Virus record (IMG/VR): IMGVR_UViG_3300033153_001947
Coordinates: 1-42,685 of that record
DNA from: a virus
DNA: 42,685 nt
Direction: 5' to 3' (one strand)
Shown: positions 26,101 through 32,828 of the stretch, piece by piece
Layout of the letters: every line of letters begins with the position of its first letter
How positions within the stretch are numbered: the first letter of the stretch is position 1
The notes under the pieces: generated by a model
Told to the model about the DNA's origin: nothing
Database searches by the model: none
What the model saw: only the letters and a program-made list of their open reading frames with translations
Position numbers and translations under genes: made by a program

Positions 26101-26272
26101 TAATTGAGTTAGATAGGTCTAGTTTTGATGTTGGGTTTCTTTTTAGTAAACCACTATCCAATGTTGGGTAAGCATTAATAGATTCCTCTACCTGAACACT
26201 AAGTCTATGGTCAGCTGATTGTTGGTTCACACCTCCGTAAAGTGATTCTTTTGATTCTACAATAAGAGCCAT
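23138..26272 (-). CDS. Tail tubular protein B (T7 gp12-like)
   Basis: gp12-type proteins form the nozzle of the short tail. The N-terminus ESLYGGVNQQSADHRLSVQVEE has the family signature: a Gly-Gly-Val-x-Gln-Gln motif followed by a conserved NAYPTLDSGLLKRNPT segment. Later GAPKIKDIFFFKNRLGFI and MSEVGKYGNFW are also typical (the gp12 FFYQNRLGFL... SxxGDYFNF pattern). At 1044 residues it is longer than T7 gp12 (about 790). The extra length is in beta-rich regions near 330-430 and 750-900. The gene follows tail tube A with a 2-base gap. Confidence 0.9.
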   Translation of the reverse strand: MALIVESKESLYGGVNQQSADHRLSVQVEESINAYPTLDSGLLKRNPTSKLDLSNSITYSEEMWTYEYDRGLSGISEEKYAVNILASGMEIINVITGKVYKEGSGLTYSGNAKSYLSPFVANNGFAGVTIKDNTFILNKNIVPQIDNMINNTTGGSTSTVTAYKSTIGFKTPSRLWDYLYDAYPNWAQKVFAPTKVSAAWQGSSMGSTTSVSVDGVIISYTIPRDTAIAYGNVIDTWLEYKANLYSKIAEALPSNLYVVTAATDSISIQRLDGTAIAVGFSISFLPLIDDAGNPYADTYPVLDSVEGDYYTGITSTTSSVEYTVTPLDYRKDGFYWISSANPSTAYTYSVSAVDELNNTVVASTSTDTTSNAAASSIAIAINANANFSAVANGSVVRITALNADMKSVTSYDSYGNQASFSWSNEVANANELPNDLGFDATVKVVGDIDNKFVSYWLEFIEGVWKETLDPYSSPIIVDDYMPHVLTRNANDTFTLGSYGKWSDRLVGDDDTNPFPTFVASDDNGAPKIKDIFFFKNRLGFITERTVVMSEVGKYGNFWRTTAVTVLDSDPIDTVADTTKAIQLEYATYIEDSVMLFSDKAQFKLSGGAVLSPKSIQITQTSAYEINKSIRPVYMNDKIFFASVRGDYSAIMQYQIKNGNITSEAIDISSHVQSYIPATITKLSGSAINNMLFVSQSTPDADNNENNTIFVYKYYDNGDSRVQSAWFKWTYNGSIFGAFSLGKNLNVLISRNQASAVTDWVLGSGTWIGSKLWTGDGIWYGSPSALTTSQNFETQPIHPQSYLGEFIDASEIVEDEDTIIGLSSLASASIVEYELSTLLIADVVVMIDTDATGYTLSVTTNLDVYSTTNSSITVARNTLETITGISIDFDTPTEGSVLTSIGASYTGVYSELLYNGDFRNGTINWTYTNWDELHPTKDIGSLIPSNVNIGEWVAKSGDKALTNGNIKMKTVQVESEEGSSFDLLIHDVSRDTIRRIKKKFTVARKPMVYGDSRNIRINITNSDTLGYRINSVALEGNYNARNKNI

Positions 26273-26274
26273 AA

Positions 26275-26856
26275 TTAACCTCTATTAATATCGTAAGTTG
26301 GTGATAACATAGAAGCATTAGTTGATGTTGCTTCAGACCTTCTAGCTTCCATATATGCATCTCTCTCATCTTCTTGAGTGAATCCATGTTGAGTTGCATC
26401 TGCACCTATATCTGCATCTCTAAATCTCTTAGTAGCCTTGAATGTAATGTAGTTTCTTAATGCTTGTGGTATATCATTAAATGCTAAATCCCACAATACT
26501 ATTACTGTTTGAGCTTCCTCGAATATAGTTGATTGACCAGACTTAGAATACAGCATATGACCTTTCTCTATTAAGTCTCCAGTAATATCAGTAACTTGAA
26601 GAACATTAGCTGGTATAGGTATATAACCATTTAAGTCTATTGGAAGTACATAGTTATCGTCAGTATTAACATCCCATCCACCAGAAAGAACTTCTCTCTT
26701 AGTTTCCATAAGTTTCTTTCTAGCTTTAGTTGCTTCCAATACATCATCTATATCTTCTTCACTATCTATATCTTCTTCACCGATAGCATTCAGCATAGTG
26801 TTAATAGCACCAAGTGTATGCTTAGTTGGGTCATAGTCAAATTCATTGTAAGCCAT
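26275..26856 (-). CDS. Tail tubular protein A (T7 gp11-like)
   Basis: This is the adaptor between portal and nozzle. The 193-residue protein has the gp11 pattern: LGAINTMLNAIGEEDIDS near the N-terminus, a helix with ARKKLMETKREVLSGGWDVN, PIDLNGYIPIPANVLQV, and PQALRNYITFKATKRFRD near the C-terminus. Length agrees with T7 gp11 (196). The ribosome site AAGGAACATT is the same as that of the large internal protein gene. Confidence 0.9.
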   Translation of the reverse strand: MAYNEFDYDPTKHTLGAINTMLNAIGEEDIDSEEDIDDVLEATKARKKLMETKREVLSGGWDVNTDDNYVLPIDLNGYIPIPANVLQVTDITGDLIEKGHMLYSKSGQSTIFEEAQTVIVLWDLAFNDIPQALRNYITFKATKRFRDADIGADATQHGFTQEDERDAYMEARRSEATSTNASMLSPTYDINRG

Positions 26857-26883
26857 AATGTTCCTTTTTTAAATTTGATAATA

Positions 26884-26908
26884 CTTACAGCAAATCTATA
26901 ACTGTAAG
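26884..26908 (-). terminator. Possible weak terminator or processing hairpin
   Basis: CTTACAG (26884-26890) and CTGTAAG (26902-26908) form a 7-bp stem with an 11-base loop in the 69-base gap between the repeat protein and tail tube A. The downstream minus strand is AT-rich but has no clean U-run. It may only reduce read-through from the capsid transcript into the tail genes. Confidence 0.35.
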
Positions 26909-26925
26909 CACTAAAAACTTAAATA

Positions 26926-27864
26926 CTACGAGAGTATCACGTTCTTTGTAGCAGTAGATGTAACACTGTCACAATCACCACCAATTTTGAAAGCTTCACC
27001 AGCTAACATTGAAACAACTTTTGTAACATCATCAGCACTGATATAATCAGCAGTAACAGCTAAAGTATCAGCTATTGGTTCTAAACTAATATAATCAGCA
27101 GTTACGTCTAATGTATCAGCAACAGCAACATCACTACTAGTATAAGTAGCAGTAACATCCAATGTATCAAGTGGAGCAGTATCAAAAGTAATTACACCAG
27201 TTGCTAATACAACAGTATAATCTTCTGAAGATACTTTAACACCATCAACAAAAACAGTTAAGCCAGAGTCACCAGCTGGATAAACAGTTTGACTAGCTCC
27301 ACTTAATAGTGGTACATTATTACATGTAAAGTCAACTTCTATTCCATCACCAGTACCAATAGCATCATCTGTGTGAGTGGTTTCAACTGGGTCGAAAGTT
27401 ACTACACCAGTAGCTAGTACAACAGAATAGCCAGTCTTAGGATATTCTACAGCATCAACATAAACTGTTAAATCTTCATCACTAAGTAATGGAGTATTAG
27501 GACAAGTAAAGTCAACCTCAGTACCATCACCAGTACCTAACGCATCACCAGTATTAACAGTTGGTATTGGGTCAAATGTAACAACACCAGTAGCCAATAC
27601 TACACTGTAATATTCTGGGTCAATTTCTGTACCATCAACATAGGCAATTAAATCGTCATCAATTAGCGGAGTATTGTTACAAGTGAAATCTGTTTCTGCA
27701 CCATCACCAGTACCTATGGCATCAGCCACATGCCTAGTTGGTGTAGCTGTATAATTAAAAGTGACAGCGTTCGCATCAATAGCTCTAATCTGCTTTTTAA
27801 TTCCAAGTGGAGTAGCATCTGCTACCCCTATGAAACTTCCAGCATGTATTTCAAATAGTTCCAT
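26926..27864 (-). CDS. Capsid-adjacent protein with three tandem beta-type repeats
   Basis: The 312-residue protein lies directly behind the major capsid gene. Three repeats of about 60 residues (about 48-106, 107-166 and 167-236) share the order DAIGTGDG, DFTCNNTPL, a YVDG strand, and SVVLATGVVTFDP. Three short DTLDVTADYIS-type units follow. The repeat resembles beta-rich units found in phage decoration and fibre proteins. It may be a head fibre or decoration protein. No T7 counterpart is known to me at this position. The ATG at 27864 was chosen because AAGGA is 7 bases before it. Confidence 0.7.
   Translation of the reverse strand: MELFEIHAGSFIGVADATPLGIKKQIRAIDANAVTFNYTATPTRHVADAIGTGDGAETDFTCNNTPLIDDDLIAYVDGTEIDPEYYSVVLATGVVTFDPIPTVNTGDALGTGDGTEVDFTCPNTPLLSDEDLTVYVDAVEYPKTGYSVVLATGVVTFDPVETTHTDDAIGTGDGIEVDFTCNNVPLLSGASQTVYPAGDSGLTVFVDGVKVSSEDYTVVLATGVITFDTAPLDTLDVTATYTSSDVAVADTLDVTADYISLEPIADTLAVTADYISADDVTKVVSMLAGEAFKIGGDCDSVTSTATKNVILS
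27157..27723 (-). repeat. Three tandem ~60-residue coding repeats
   Basis: The three copies keep GTGDGxExDFTC, a PL turn, a YVD strand and VVLATGV[V/I]TFD at the same relative positions. The third copy is expanded by an insert of about ten residues before its VFVDG strand. The copies are also clearly similar as DNA, indicating recent duplication. Confidence 0.85.
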
Positions 27865-27874
27865 CACTTAGTCC

Positions 27875-28801
27875 TTATACGTTTTTAAGTGCAGCAGCAG
27901 ATTGACAACGTAATGGAGCCATACCGTTTGAGAAGTAAGACTGAATACGTTTAGCATCTAAGAAGTCTGGGTCATCAACGATACGAGTTTTTAAATCCCA
28001 TAAGATTGAAGCTCCAGCAGCTTCCATACCATAAACAAGACCAATAAGACCAGCAGTAGCTGGCATGTTGTTAGTTTGGATAATCATTACCCCACCAATC
28101 TCATACACAGAACCTACATCAAATCCACCATTACCATTAGTAAAGTCTTTGTTGTTTGCTCTATCAGATTGAACTACATAAGAATAGTTAGTTGGGTTAA
28201 GAGCAATATAAAGCTCACCAAAATCATCATTACCACGAATAGCAGCAGCAGCAGCATAAATAGACTCTGCAATAGCATTACCATGAGCAGCAGCAGTTGT
28301 ACCAGCAGCAGCTCCACCCGGAAGTGCAGTGTTAACAACAACAGTACCATCACCATTACCAACTAAACCAGTAGCAGTAGTAGCAGCTTCAATAGCAGCA
28401 ACAGCTTTACGGTCAATAGCATTAAGTAATTTAGACTCGATTTGTCTACCTTGCATACTCATTACATCCCAGTTAGTAACCGCTTCATCCCAACCATCTA
28501 CACGTCTTGCAGTATATTGTGGTCTGTCAAAGTTAATTACAATCTCATCTTGTGTACCATTAGATACATTAATTTGAGTACCAGAAGTAGCATATGATGT
28601 TACATCAGTATTATCAGTGTCTTCTTTACCTTCAATTACATAACGAAGTCCAGTACCACCAGTACCAGTTTGTTTGTAGATTGTGTTAAAGATTACAGTA
28701 GGTCTTTGTAAGTGTTCAAGTACACCAGCATGGATGTCTCTTGTAAGTGTGTCAGTTGAATCAGAACCCACTAATGGATTCGTAGCTCCAGTATAAGCCA
28801 T
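27875..28801 (-). CDS. Major capsid protein
   Basis: The 308-residue protein follows the scaffold gene as in T7-like phages. It begins with a loose N-arm. An E-loop-like region (TVIFNTIYKQTGTGGTGLRYVIEG) and a helical spine (MQGRQIESKLLNAIDRKAVAAIE) follow, then a Gly/Ala-rich centre and a C-terminal beta part with GGVMIIQTNNMP and the DDPDFLDAKRIQSYFSNGMAPLR ending. This order is that of HK97-fold T7-type capsids. No cleavage site is evident. AAGGAG stands 6 bases before the ATG, and the leader carries its own promoter-like site and RNA structure. Confidence 0.88.
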   Translation of the reverse strand: MAYTGATNPLVGSDSTDTLTRDIHAGVLEHLQRPTVIFNTIYKQTGTGGTGLRYVIEGKEDTDNTDVTSYATSGTQINVSNGTQDEIVINFDRPQYTARRVDGWDEAVTNWDVMSMQGRQIESKLLNAIDRKAVAAIEAATTATGLVGNGDGTVVVNTALPGGAAAGTTAAAHGNAIAESIYAAAAAIRGNDDFGELYIALNPTNYSYVVQSDRANNKDFTNGNGGFDVGSVYEIGGVMIIQTNNMPATAGLIGLVYGMEAAGASILWDLKTRIVDDPDFLDAKRIQSYFSNGMAPLRCQSAAALKNV

Positions 28802-28837
28802 AATAAACTCCTTAAAGTTTTGAAATTAGATTTACCT

Positions 28838-28854
28838 AACTAACCTAGTTAGTT
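28838..28854 (-). other. Stem-loop in the capsid gene leader
   Basis: AACTAAC and GTTAGTT form a perfect 7-bp stem with a 3-base loop, about 37 bases before the major capsid start. It is too far from the ribosome site to block it and probably acts on mRNA stability or processing. Confidence 0.5.
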
Positions 28855-28890
28855 GAAACAAAAATCATTCAAATCTTTAGGAATCAATAG

Positions 28891-28950
28891 CTTTCGATAA
28901 GGATTCTCTTTTCGAGATGTACTAGCTTTGTTAGCTAGACTTACCGAAAG
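28891..28950 (-). other. Branched inverted-repeat structure upstream of the capsid gene
   Basis: An outer stem pairs 28891-28901 with 28940-28950 (10 of 11 positions). Inside are two hairpins: TCTC/GAGA (28905-28908 with 28914-28917) and CTAGCT/AGCTAG (28922-28927 with 28933-28938). Together they make a three-way junction of 60 bases. In this AT-rich genome the long stem is striking. Transcripts from upstream would carry the whole structure. The promoter-like site at 28949-28959 overlaps its edge. Confidence 0.6.
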
Positions 28951-28959
28951 TATATCATA
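28949..28959 (-). promoter_or_regulatory. Candidate extended -10 promoter for the major capsid gene
   Basis: The minus strand reads TATGATATACT, one of four copies of the motif TATGMTATACT. It is an extended -10 element (TGA before TATACT). A start would fall near 28942, about 140 bases before the capsid ATG. Confidence 0.5.
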
Positions 28960-28983
28960 AAAATAAATGCAATAGCAAATCCT

Positions 28984-29778
28984 CTAATGTAGAGTAAGAA
29001 TCCTATTGTCTGTAATAGCTAGTTTAGCTAAGTACTTAGCCTTCATAGCTGGACTGTTTTGACTAGCTCTTCTGTCAGCAAATAACTCTTGTTGACTGCC
29101 ATATCCCTTAACTCCAGACTCGTTAGCTGACTTACCAACAATTCTTTCTGTAGTAGCATTAACCTCTTGAGTAACACCACCTTGCTTAGCTTTTAAACCA
29201 AGTATGGCTAGTTCTCTAAACTCTTTAGACACTTGATTGTCTTTGATGTTTCTAAGGATACTATCTTGTTGAGTCTCATCATAGATAGTAGTTGCATACT
29301 CCATGAGTCCATCATAGGCTTCTTTTCCACCAGCAGTAGCATAGTTAACTTCAATAGCTTCTTTTGCTTTGTATGCAGTAGACTCTATCTCAAACTTGTT
29401 AAGACCTTGTTCCTCTAGCTGACTAATCATCTCATCACTAAAGCTCATACCATTGTCAATAAGCTTGTTTGTCATATCAGATAAGTTGGACACTCTAGTT
29501 TGTTCTGTTTCTAAATCTGCCTGAACAGACTGAACTTCATTTGTCTTTGCCTTTTGCTCATCTTTAAGTTCCCTCATATTATTTGTATGTGTAACTTCTT
29601 GCTTCTTGTAAAACTCTAGTGCTTCTTCTGTTGATTCAAATCTACCAAACAACTTACCATTATCATGAGTGTTTGTTTTAAGATAATCATCTGTTGTTGG
29701 TACTTCAGCTTCCTCACTAGGAAGAACAGCATCCTCTACTGGTGGGTTTAAATCCCCACTTAATATCTCATCAGCCAT
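28984..29778 (-). CDS. Capsid scaffolding protein (T7 gp9-like)
   Basis: The 264-residue acidic protein has a disordered acidic N-terminus. An LFGRFESTEEALEFYKKQE helix and a long coiled coil (MRELKDEQKAKTNEVQ to NLSDMTNKLID) follow. The conserved scaffold segment is AGGKEAYDGLMEYA, and a basic helical C-terminus contacts the capsid. Order portal-scaffold-capsid is as in T7. The ribosome site is weak, so translation may be coupled to the preceding gene. Confidence 0.88.
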   Translation of the reverse strand: MADEILSGDLNPPVEDAVLPSEEAEVPTTDDYLKTNTHDNGKLFGRFESTEEALEFYKKQEVTHTNNMRELKDEQKAKTNEVQSVQADLETEQTRVSNLSDMTNKLIDNGMSFSDEMISQLEEQGLNKFEIESTAYKAKEAIEVNYATAGGKEAYDGLMEYATTIYDETQQDSILRNIKDNQVSKEFRELAILGLKAKQGGVTQEVNATTERIVGKSANESGVKGYGSQQELFADRRASQNSPAMKAKYLAKLAITDNRILTLH

Positions 29779-29784
29779 AACTTA

Positions 29785-30267
29785 CTACTTCATCCCAAGA
29801 GGTTTTAATACAGTCTTATAATCAACTTCCTCTTCCATTGTAAGCTTCTTAGCAGCAGTACGAATATCATCTTCAGTAATACCATGTTTTTGTAGTAAAT
29901 GATTCTTTACATCAATACCACTTCTATCACCACGACCAATAGTAGAGATAGCTACTCTAAGCTCCATTGGGTCTAGTTTACCCTTCTTGCCATCTTTACG
30001 ACCTTGATATCTACCATTAGCCTCACTGTACTCATGATACTCTCTAGCTGTCATAATTATACATCCACCCATAGTATCGTCTTTAACTACATTGGATTCC
30101 TTAGCATACATACTAGCTGGAAACTCATCTTCAGTTACTTTATTGTCTTCTTCAAACTCAGCTTTCTTTACTAGAGCAGATACTTTCTGTCTAGTGATAC
30201 CCAACTCTTTACCAATCTCTGTGTCTGACTTACCAGACTCTCTCAACTTCAATATATCTTTTACCAC
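29785..30267 (-). CDS. Helix-turn-helix protein between portal and scaffold, 160 aa (GTG start)
   Basis: Residues 1-40 are a good resolvase-type helix-turn-helix (ILKLRESGKSDTEIGKELG, then ITRQKVSALVKKA). The middle has AREYHEYSEANGRYQGRKDGKKG, and the C-terminal part is helical (VKNHLLQKHGITEDDIRTAA). The GTG at 30267 is used because AGGA is 6 bases upstream and no ATG is available. A DNA-binding protein inside the head-assembly operon could be a late regulator or a packaging accessory. No family recognised for the C-terminal part. Confidence 0.75.
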   Translation of the reverse strand: MVKDILKLRESGKSDTEIGKELGITRQKVSALVKKAEFEEDNKVTEDEFPASMYAKESNVVKDDTMGGCIIMTAREYHEYSEANGRYQGRKDGKKGKLDPMELRVAISTIGRGDRSGIDVKNHLLQKHGITEDDIRTAAKKLTMEEEVDYKTVLKPLGMK

Positions 30268-30371
30268 TACTTATCCTTCTTTGGTTGTTTCTTCTTTGTT
30301 TGTTTAGGCTGTTTAGCCAACTCAGATGCCTTATGAACTGTGATTGTCTCACTGTACTTTCTGTCTTTCAT
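30267..30371 (-). CDS. Small very basic protein, 34 aa
   Basis: The ATG at 30371 has an excellent GAGGAGG site. The C-terminal half is a run of Lys, Gln and Pro (KQPKQTKKKQPKKDK). Its stop overlaps the next GTG by one base. It may be a small DNA-condensing or capsid-interior peptide. No family recognised. Confidence 0.55.
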   Translation of the reverse strand: MKDRKYSETITVHKASELAKQPKQTKKKQPKKDK

Positions 30372-30416
30372 GTCTATATCCTCCTCTCTAAAGATGTACC
30401 AAAATTTAAACAATAA

Positions 30417-31901
30417 TTATCCTTGAGTAGGTATTGCAGCATCAGCCATGTTCTGACCAGCTTTAGCCATACCAGACTCATTCATTTGTTGTTGAGCTAA
30501 TGCTTCTTGGTTCTGCTTCTGTAGCTTAGCATACTCTTCGTCACTCATAAGAATATCATCAGTAGGTACATTATAGAATCCAGCATACTTAATAGCTAGT
30601 GAACCTTTCTTAAACCTATCAGCAAATCCTAACTGTCCAGCTCTAGTCATTAGTTCATCTAACTTCTGTGCTTCTACTGCTCTACCTAGTGCATCTAGTC
30701 CAGTCACTATATCAACTTGGATAGTCTTTAGCTTAAGCCCTAAGTCTTGCATAGCCCACTTAACCATACGCTTAATAAGCCTATTTGATACTACACTATA
30801 CATACTAGCTAAGGCATTCTCTAACTCAGCAGTATCACCTTTAATCTCTTCTTGTGTAACTCTCTCAGCTTGTCTTCTGGTAACCAATAAGAAAGCATCA
30901 GATAAGTCACGTTTAACTTCTTCCTTCTCAGCTTGTGCTACTTGATAGTCATATGCTTTACCATGTTGATAACTAGTAACATCATCACCTCTACCTTGTA
31001 TGATAGCACCATTGTCAGCCTTACGAACATCTCTAAGTCTAGTCCTACCAGTTCTCTCATCTACAAAAGTAATATTCTTAGAACTAACTAATCCACCTTT
31101 AGTAAGTATCTTACTCCAAGTCTCATACTCTTCAAATCCACCTTTATAGCTAGAAGCATATGGTCTATGGTATTCATCACCTTGAGTCCATAACCAACCT
31201 TGATAAGCAAATGGTCTATTCTCGTCAGTAAACGTTCTCTCATCACTAACATACTCACCATCTATCTCTTGCTTTAATACCCACTTACCTTCTTCTACTT
31301 CCTCTAACTGAGTATATAATTCATACTCTTCTTTCTCATCAGCTACAGTAATACCTTCAGGTAACTTAGTAAGCTTCTCTTTAACACAGAGCTTATACTC
31401 TTCACCCTTATCATCAAGACTGACAACAAAGTTTCTAAGCGTATGAACCTTATACCCTTTCTTTGGTATCTTCTCCAACACAACAGAACTGACAACAATC
31501 AGATGTTCTAGCACAGTAAAGATAGTGTTCCTTGTATTAGCAGCTTCTAGTCTATCATTAATCTTGTTTTGACCATTGGTTATATCCTTCTGTATCTCAG
31601 ATGTAGCATCTCCACTACCACCAGTTACATTGCCCATAAGGTCAGCATTAGGAGTTAATCTAAAGGCACTAGCATTAGGTGGAAACAAAGTCATACCTAT
31701 CTTAGACGATAAATTATTAACACATCTAGCACCAAAGGCTTGACCATAACTATCAGGTTGAGTTGAACTACCAGTCCATGACTCATCTCTCATCAATGCT
31801 GGTATAGTCATCTTAGCTAATGCTTCAGCTTCATCTTCATAAGGCTTTCTATCCTTAGCAGCTTTACTATAATACTCACTTGGTAATAATTCTTCATCCA
31901 T
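30417..31901 (-). CDS. Portal (head-tail connector) protein, T7 gp8-like
   Basis: The dodecameric portal is the DNA gate. The 494-residue protein has ALMRDESWTGSSTQPDSYGQ, VNNLSSKIGMTLFPPNASAFRL (the conserved podovirus portal segment), and an IKGDTAELENALASMYSVVS helix leading to the stem, and it ends with a Gln-rich tail. Length is close to T7 gp8 (536). The ATG at 31901 was chosen over 31922 because MDEELLPSEYY begins the family-like sequence and AGGA lies 8 bases upstream. Confidence 0.92.
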   Translation of the reverse strand: MDEELLPSEYYSKAAKDRKPYEDEAEALAKMTIPALMRDESWTGSSTQPDSYGQAFGARCVNNLSSKIGMTLFPPNASAFRLTPNADLMGNVTGGSGDATSEIQKDITNGQNKINDRLEAANTRNTIFTVLEHLIVVSSVVLEKIPKKGYKVHTLRNFVVSLDDKGEEYKLCVKEKLTKLPEGITVADEKEEYELYTQLEEVEEGKWVLKQEIDGEYVSDERTFTDENRPFAYQGWLWTQGDEYHRPYASSYKGGFEEYETWSKILTKGGLVSSKNITFVDERTGRTRLRDVRKADNGAIIQGRGDDVTSYQHGKAYDYQVAQAEKEEVKRDLSDAFLLVTRRQAERVTQEEIKGDTAELENALASMYSVVSNRLIKRMVKWAMQDLGLKLKTIQVDIVTGLDALGRAVEAQKLDELMTRAGQLGFADRFKKGSLAIKYAGFYNVPTDDILMSDEEYAKLQKQNQEALAQQQMNESGMAKAGQNMADAAIPTQG

Positions 31902-32097
31902 CTTCTTGTTCCTCATCATCATCTTCAGTATCAGTTAAATACATAACCATAGCATCTATCAACTCTACTTTACCAGCTATCTTACCTCTGAGGAAAGCAT
32001 CACCATCTTCAAGCAACATCTTATCTGGGTTATTATCTTTACACCAATCTATAAGCTCTTCAATGCTTATATTGATATACATTGGATGGTCTCTCAT
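31894..32097 (-). CDS. Hypothetical acidic protein before the portal, 67 aa
   Basis: The N-terminal part has IEELIDWCKDNNPDKMLLEDGD and a helical KVELIDAMVMYL. The C-terminal 15 residues are almost all Asp/Glu. ATGA coupling joins it to the preceding gene, and its stop overlaps the portal start. Function unknown. Confidence 0.7.
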   Translation of the reverse strand: MRDHPMYINISIEELIDWCKDNNPDKMLLEDGDAFLRGKIAGKVELIDAMVMYLTDTEDDDEEQEDG

Positions 32098-32405
32098 ATC
32101 TTAAATCCTAATGAACTACCGCTACCAGTTGTACCCAATGCAGATGTCTTAGGAACCAAGAAGTCAGATACATTACCTAACTCATCACCTTCTGTGTCTG
32201 CTCCATACTGTATACCAGTAAAGGTCTCTTGGTCTGGTGCTGTCTCTTTGGCTATTCTGTCAGCTTCTTTCTTCTTGGCTTCTTCTGCTGCTTTGAGTTC
32301 AGCTTGTTGTTCGTCTGCTGCTTTCTCTTGTTCCTTAGCTGTATAAATACTAGTTCCAGCACCTATTGCTGCTGCTGCGATTACCGCTGCTGTTACTGCT
32401 GCCAT
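32094..32405 (-). CDS. Small virion-type protein with N-terminal membrane segment, 103 aa (T7 gp7.3/6.7-like position)
   Basis: Residues 2-18 are a hydrophobic Ala/Ile/Gly-rich helix (AAVTAAVIAAAAIGAG). A charged coiled coil (KEQEKAADEQQAELKAAEEAKK) and a polar Gly/Ser tail ending SSLGFKI follow. T7 gp7.3 and gp6.7, small virion proteins encoded before the portal, also end in a Gly-Ser-rich segment closing in GINI-like residues. The analogy rests on position and tail only. AAAGGATTAAGC precedes the ATG. Confidence 0.55.
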   Translation of the reverse strand: MAAVTAAVIAAAAIGAGTSIYTAKEQEKAADEQQAELKAAEEAKKKEADRIAKETAPDQETFTGIQYGADTEGDELGNVSDFLVPKTSALGTTGSGSSLGFKI

Positions 32406-32407
32406 GC

Positions 32408-32767
32408 TTAATCCTTTATGTTAAATGAAATAAATGAAGTATCTCCATCTCTCTTTATAATATTCATATTGTACCTTGACAACCTATCCAATAGGTAATC
32501 AGAGTTACCGTTAAGCATAGAGTATATTGGTACTCCAGACTTAATCAACTTTATAATCTTCTTCATAACCCACATATCAGCTTTGTTTTTAGTTCCAGCC
32601 AATAATATCCATCCATTTATATCTTTGTTCCAGATAGGACAATAGAAGCTGTCACCTTTAATCTCAACATTATTAGCCAATAACTCTTCAAGCATATCAT
32701 CCATACTACTAGTAACCACATATGTATCTCCATAGTAGTCTAGTATCTCTTTAAGCTTATTTATCAT
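32408..32767 (-). CDS. First late gene, hypothetical protein, 119 aa
   Basis: The mixed alpha/beta protein has LLANNVEIKGDSFYCPIW, NGWILLAGTKNK and a helical KKIIKLIKSGVPIYSML. A GNAT-like or phage-specific fold cannot be decided by eye. The ATG at 32767 lies 7 bases after a TATACT element with no ribosome site, so the mRNA may be leaderless. It is the promoter-proximal gene of the whole late block. Confidence 0.7.
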   Translation of the reverse strand: MINKLKEILDYYGDTYVVTSSMDDMLEELLANNVEIKGDSFYCPIWNKDINGWILLAGTKNKADMWVMKKIIKLIKSGVPIYSMLNGNSDYLLDRLSRYNMNIIKRDGDTSFISFNIKD

Positions 32768-32773
32768 GGTAAA

Positions 32774-32784
32774 AGTATAGCATA
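32774..32784 (-). promoter_or_regulatory. Late-block promoter, extended -10
   Basis: The minus strand reads TATGCTATACT, identical to the site at 33741-33751. A start site about 7 bases downstream of the hexamer coincides with the ATG at 32767. No convincing -35 is present. Confidence 0.6.
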
Positions 32785-32790
32785 ACTAAA

Positions 32791-32801
32791 TATGATACAA
32801 T
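32791..32801 (+). promoter_or_regulatory. Early-block promoter, extended -10
   Basis: TATGATACAAT has TG, one base, then TACAAT. It is almost the same as the site at 34702-34712. A start near 32808 would leave a leader of about 20 bases with AAGGG before the ATG at 32829. It stands back-to-back with the late promoter, 7 bases apart. Confidence 0.5.
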
Positions 32802-32828
32802 TATGCTTACACTATATAAGGGTTTAAT

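Noticed and set aside
28174-28577. Open frames on either strand in the centre of the major capsid gene.
   Set aside because: They are low-complexity shadows caused by GCA/GCT alanine-rich codons of the capsid gene.
28891-28950. Possible hammerhead or other self-cleaving ribozyme.
   Set aside because: The three-way shape fits, but the conserved CUGAUGA and GAAA core bases are missing on both strands.
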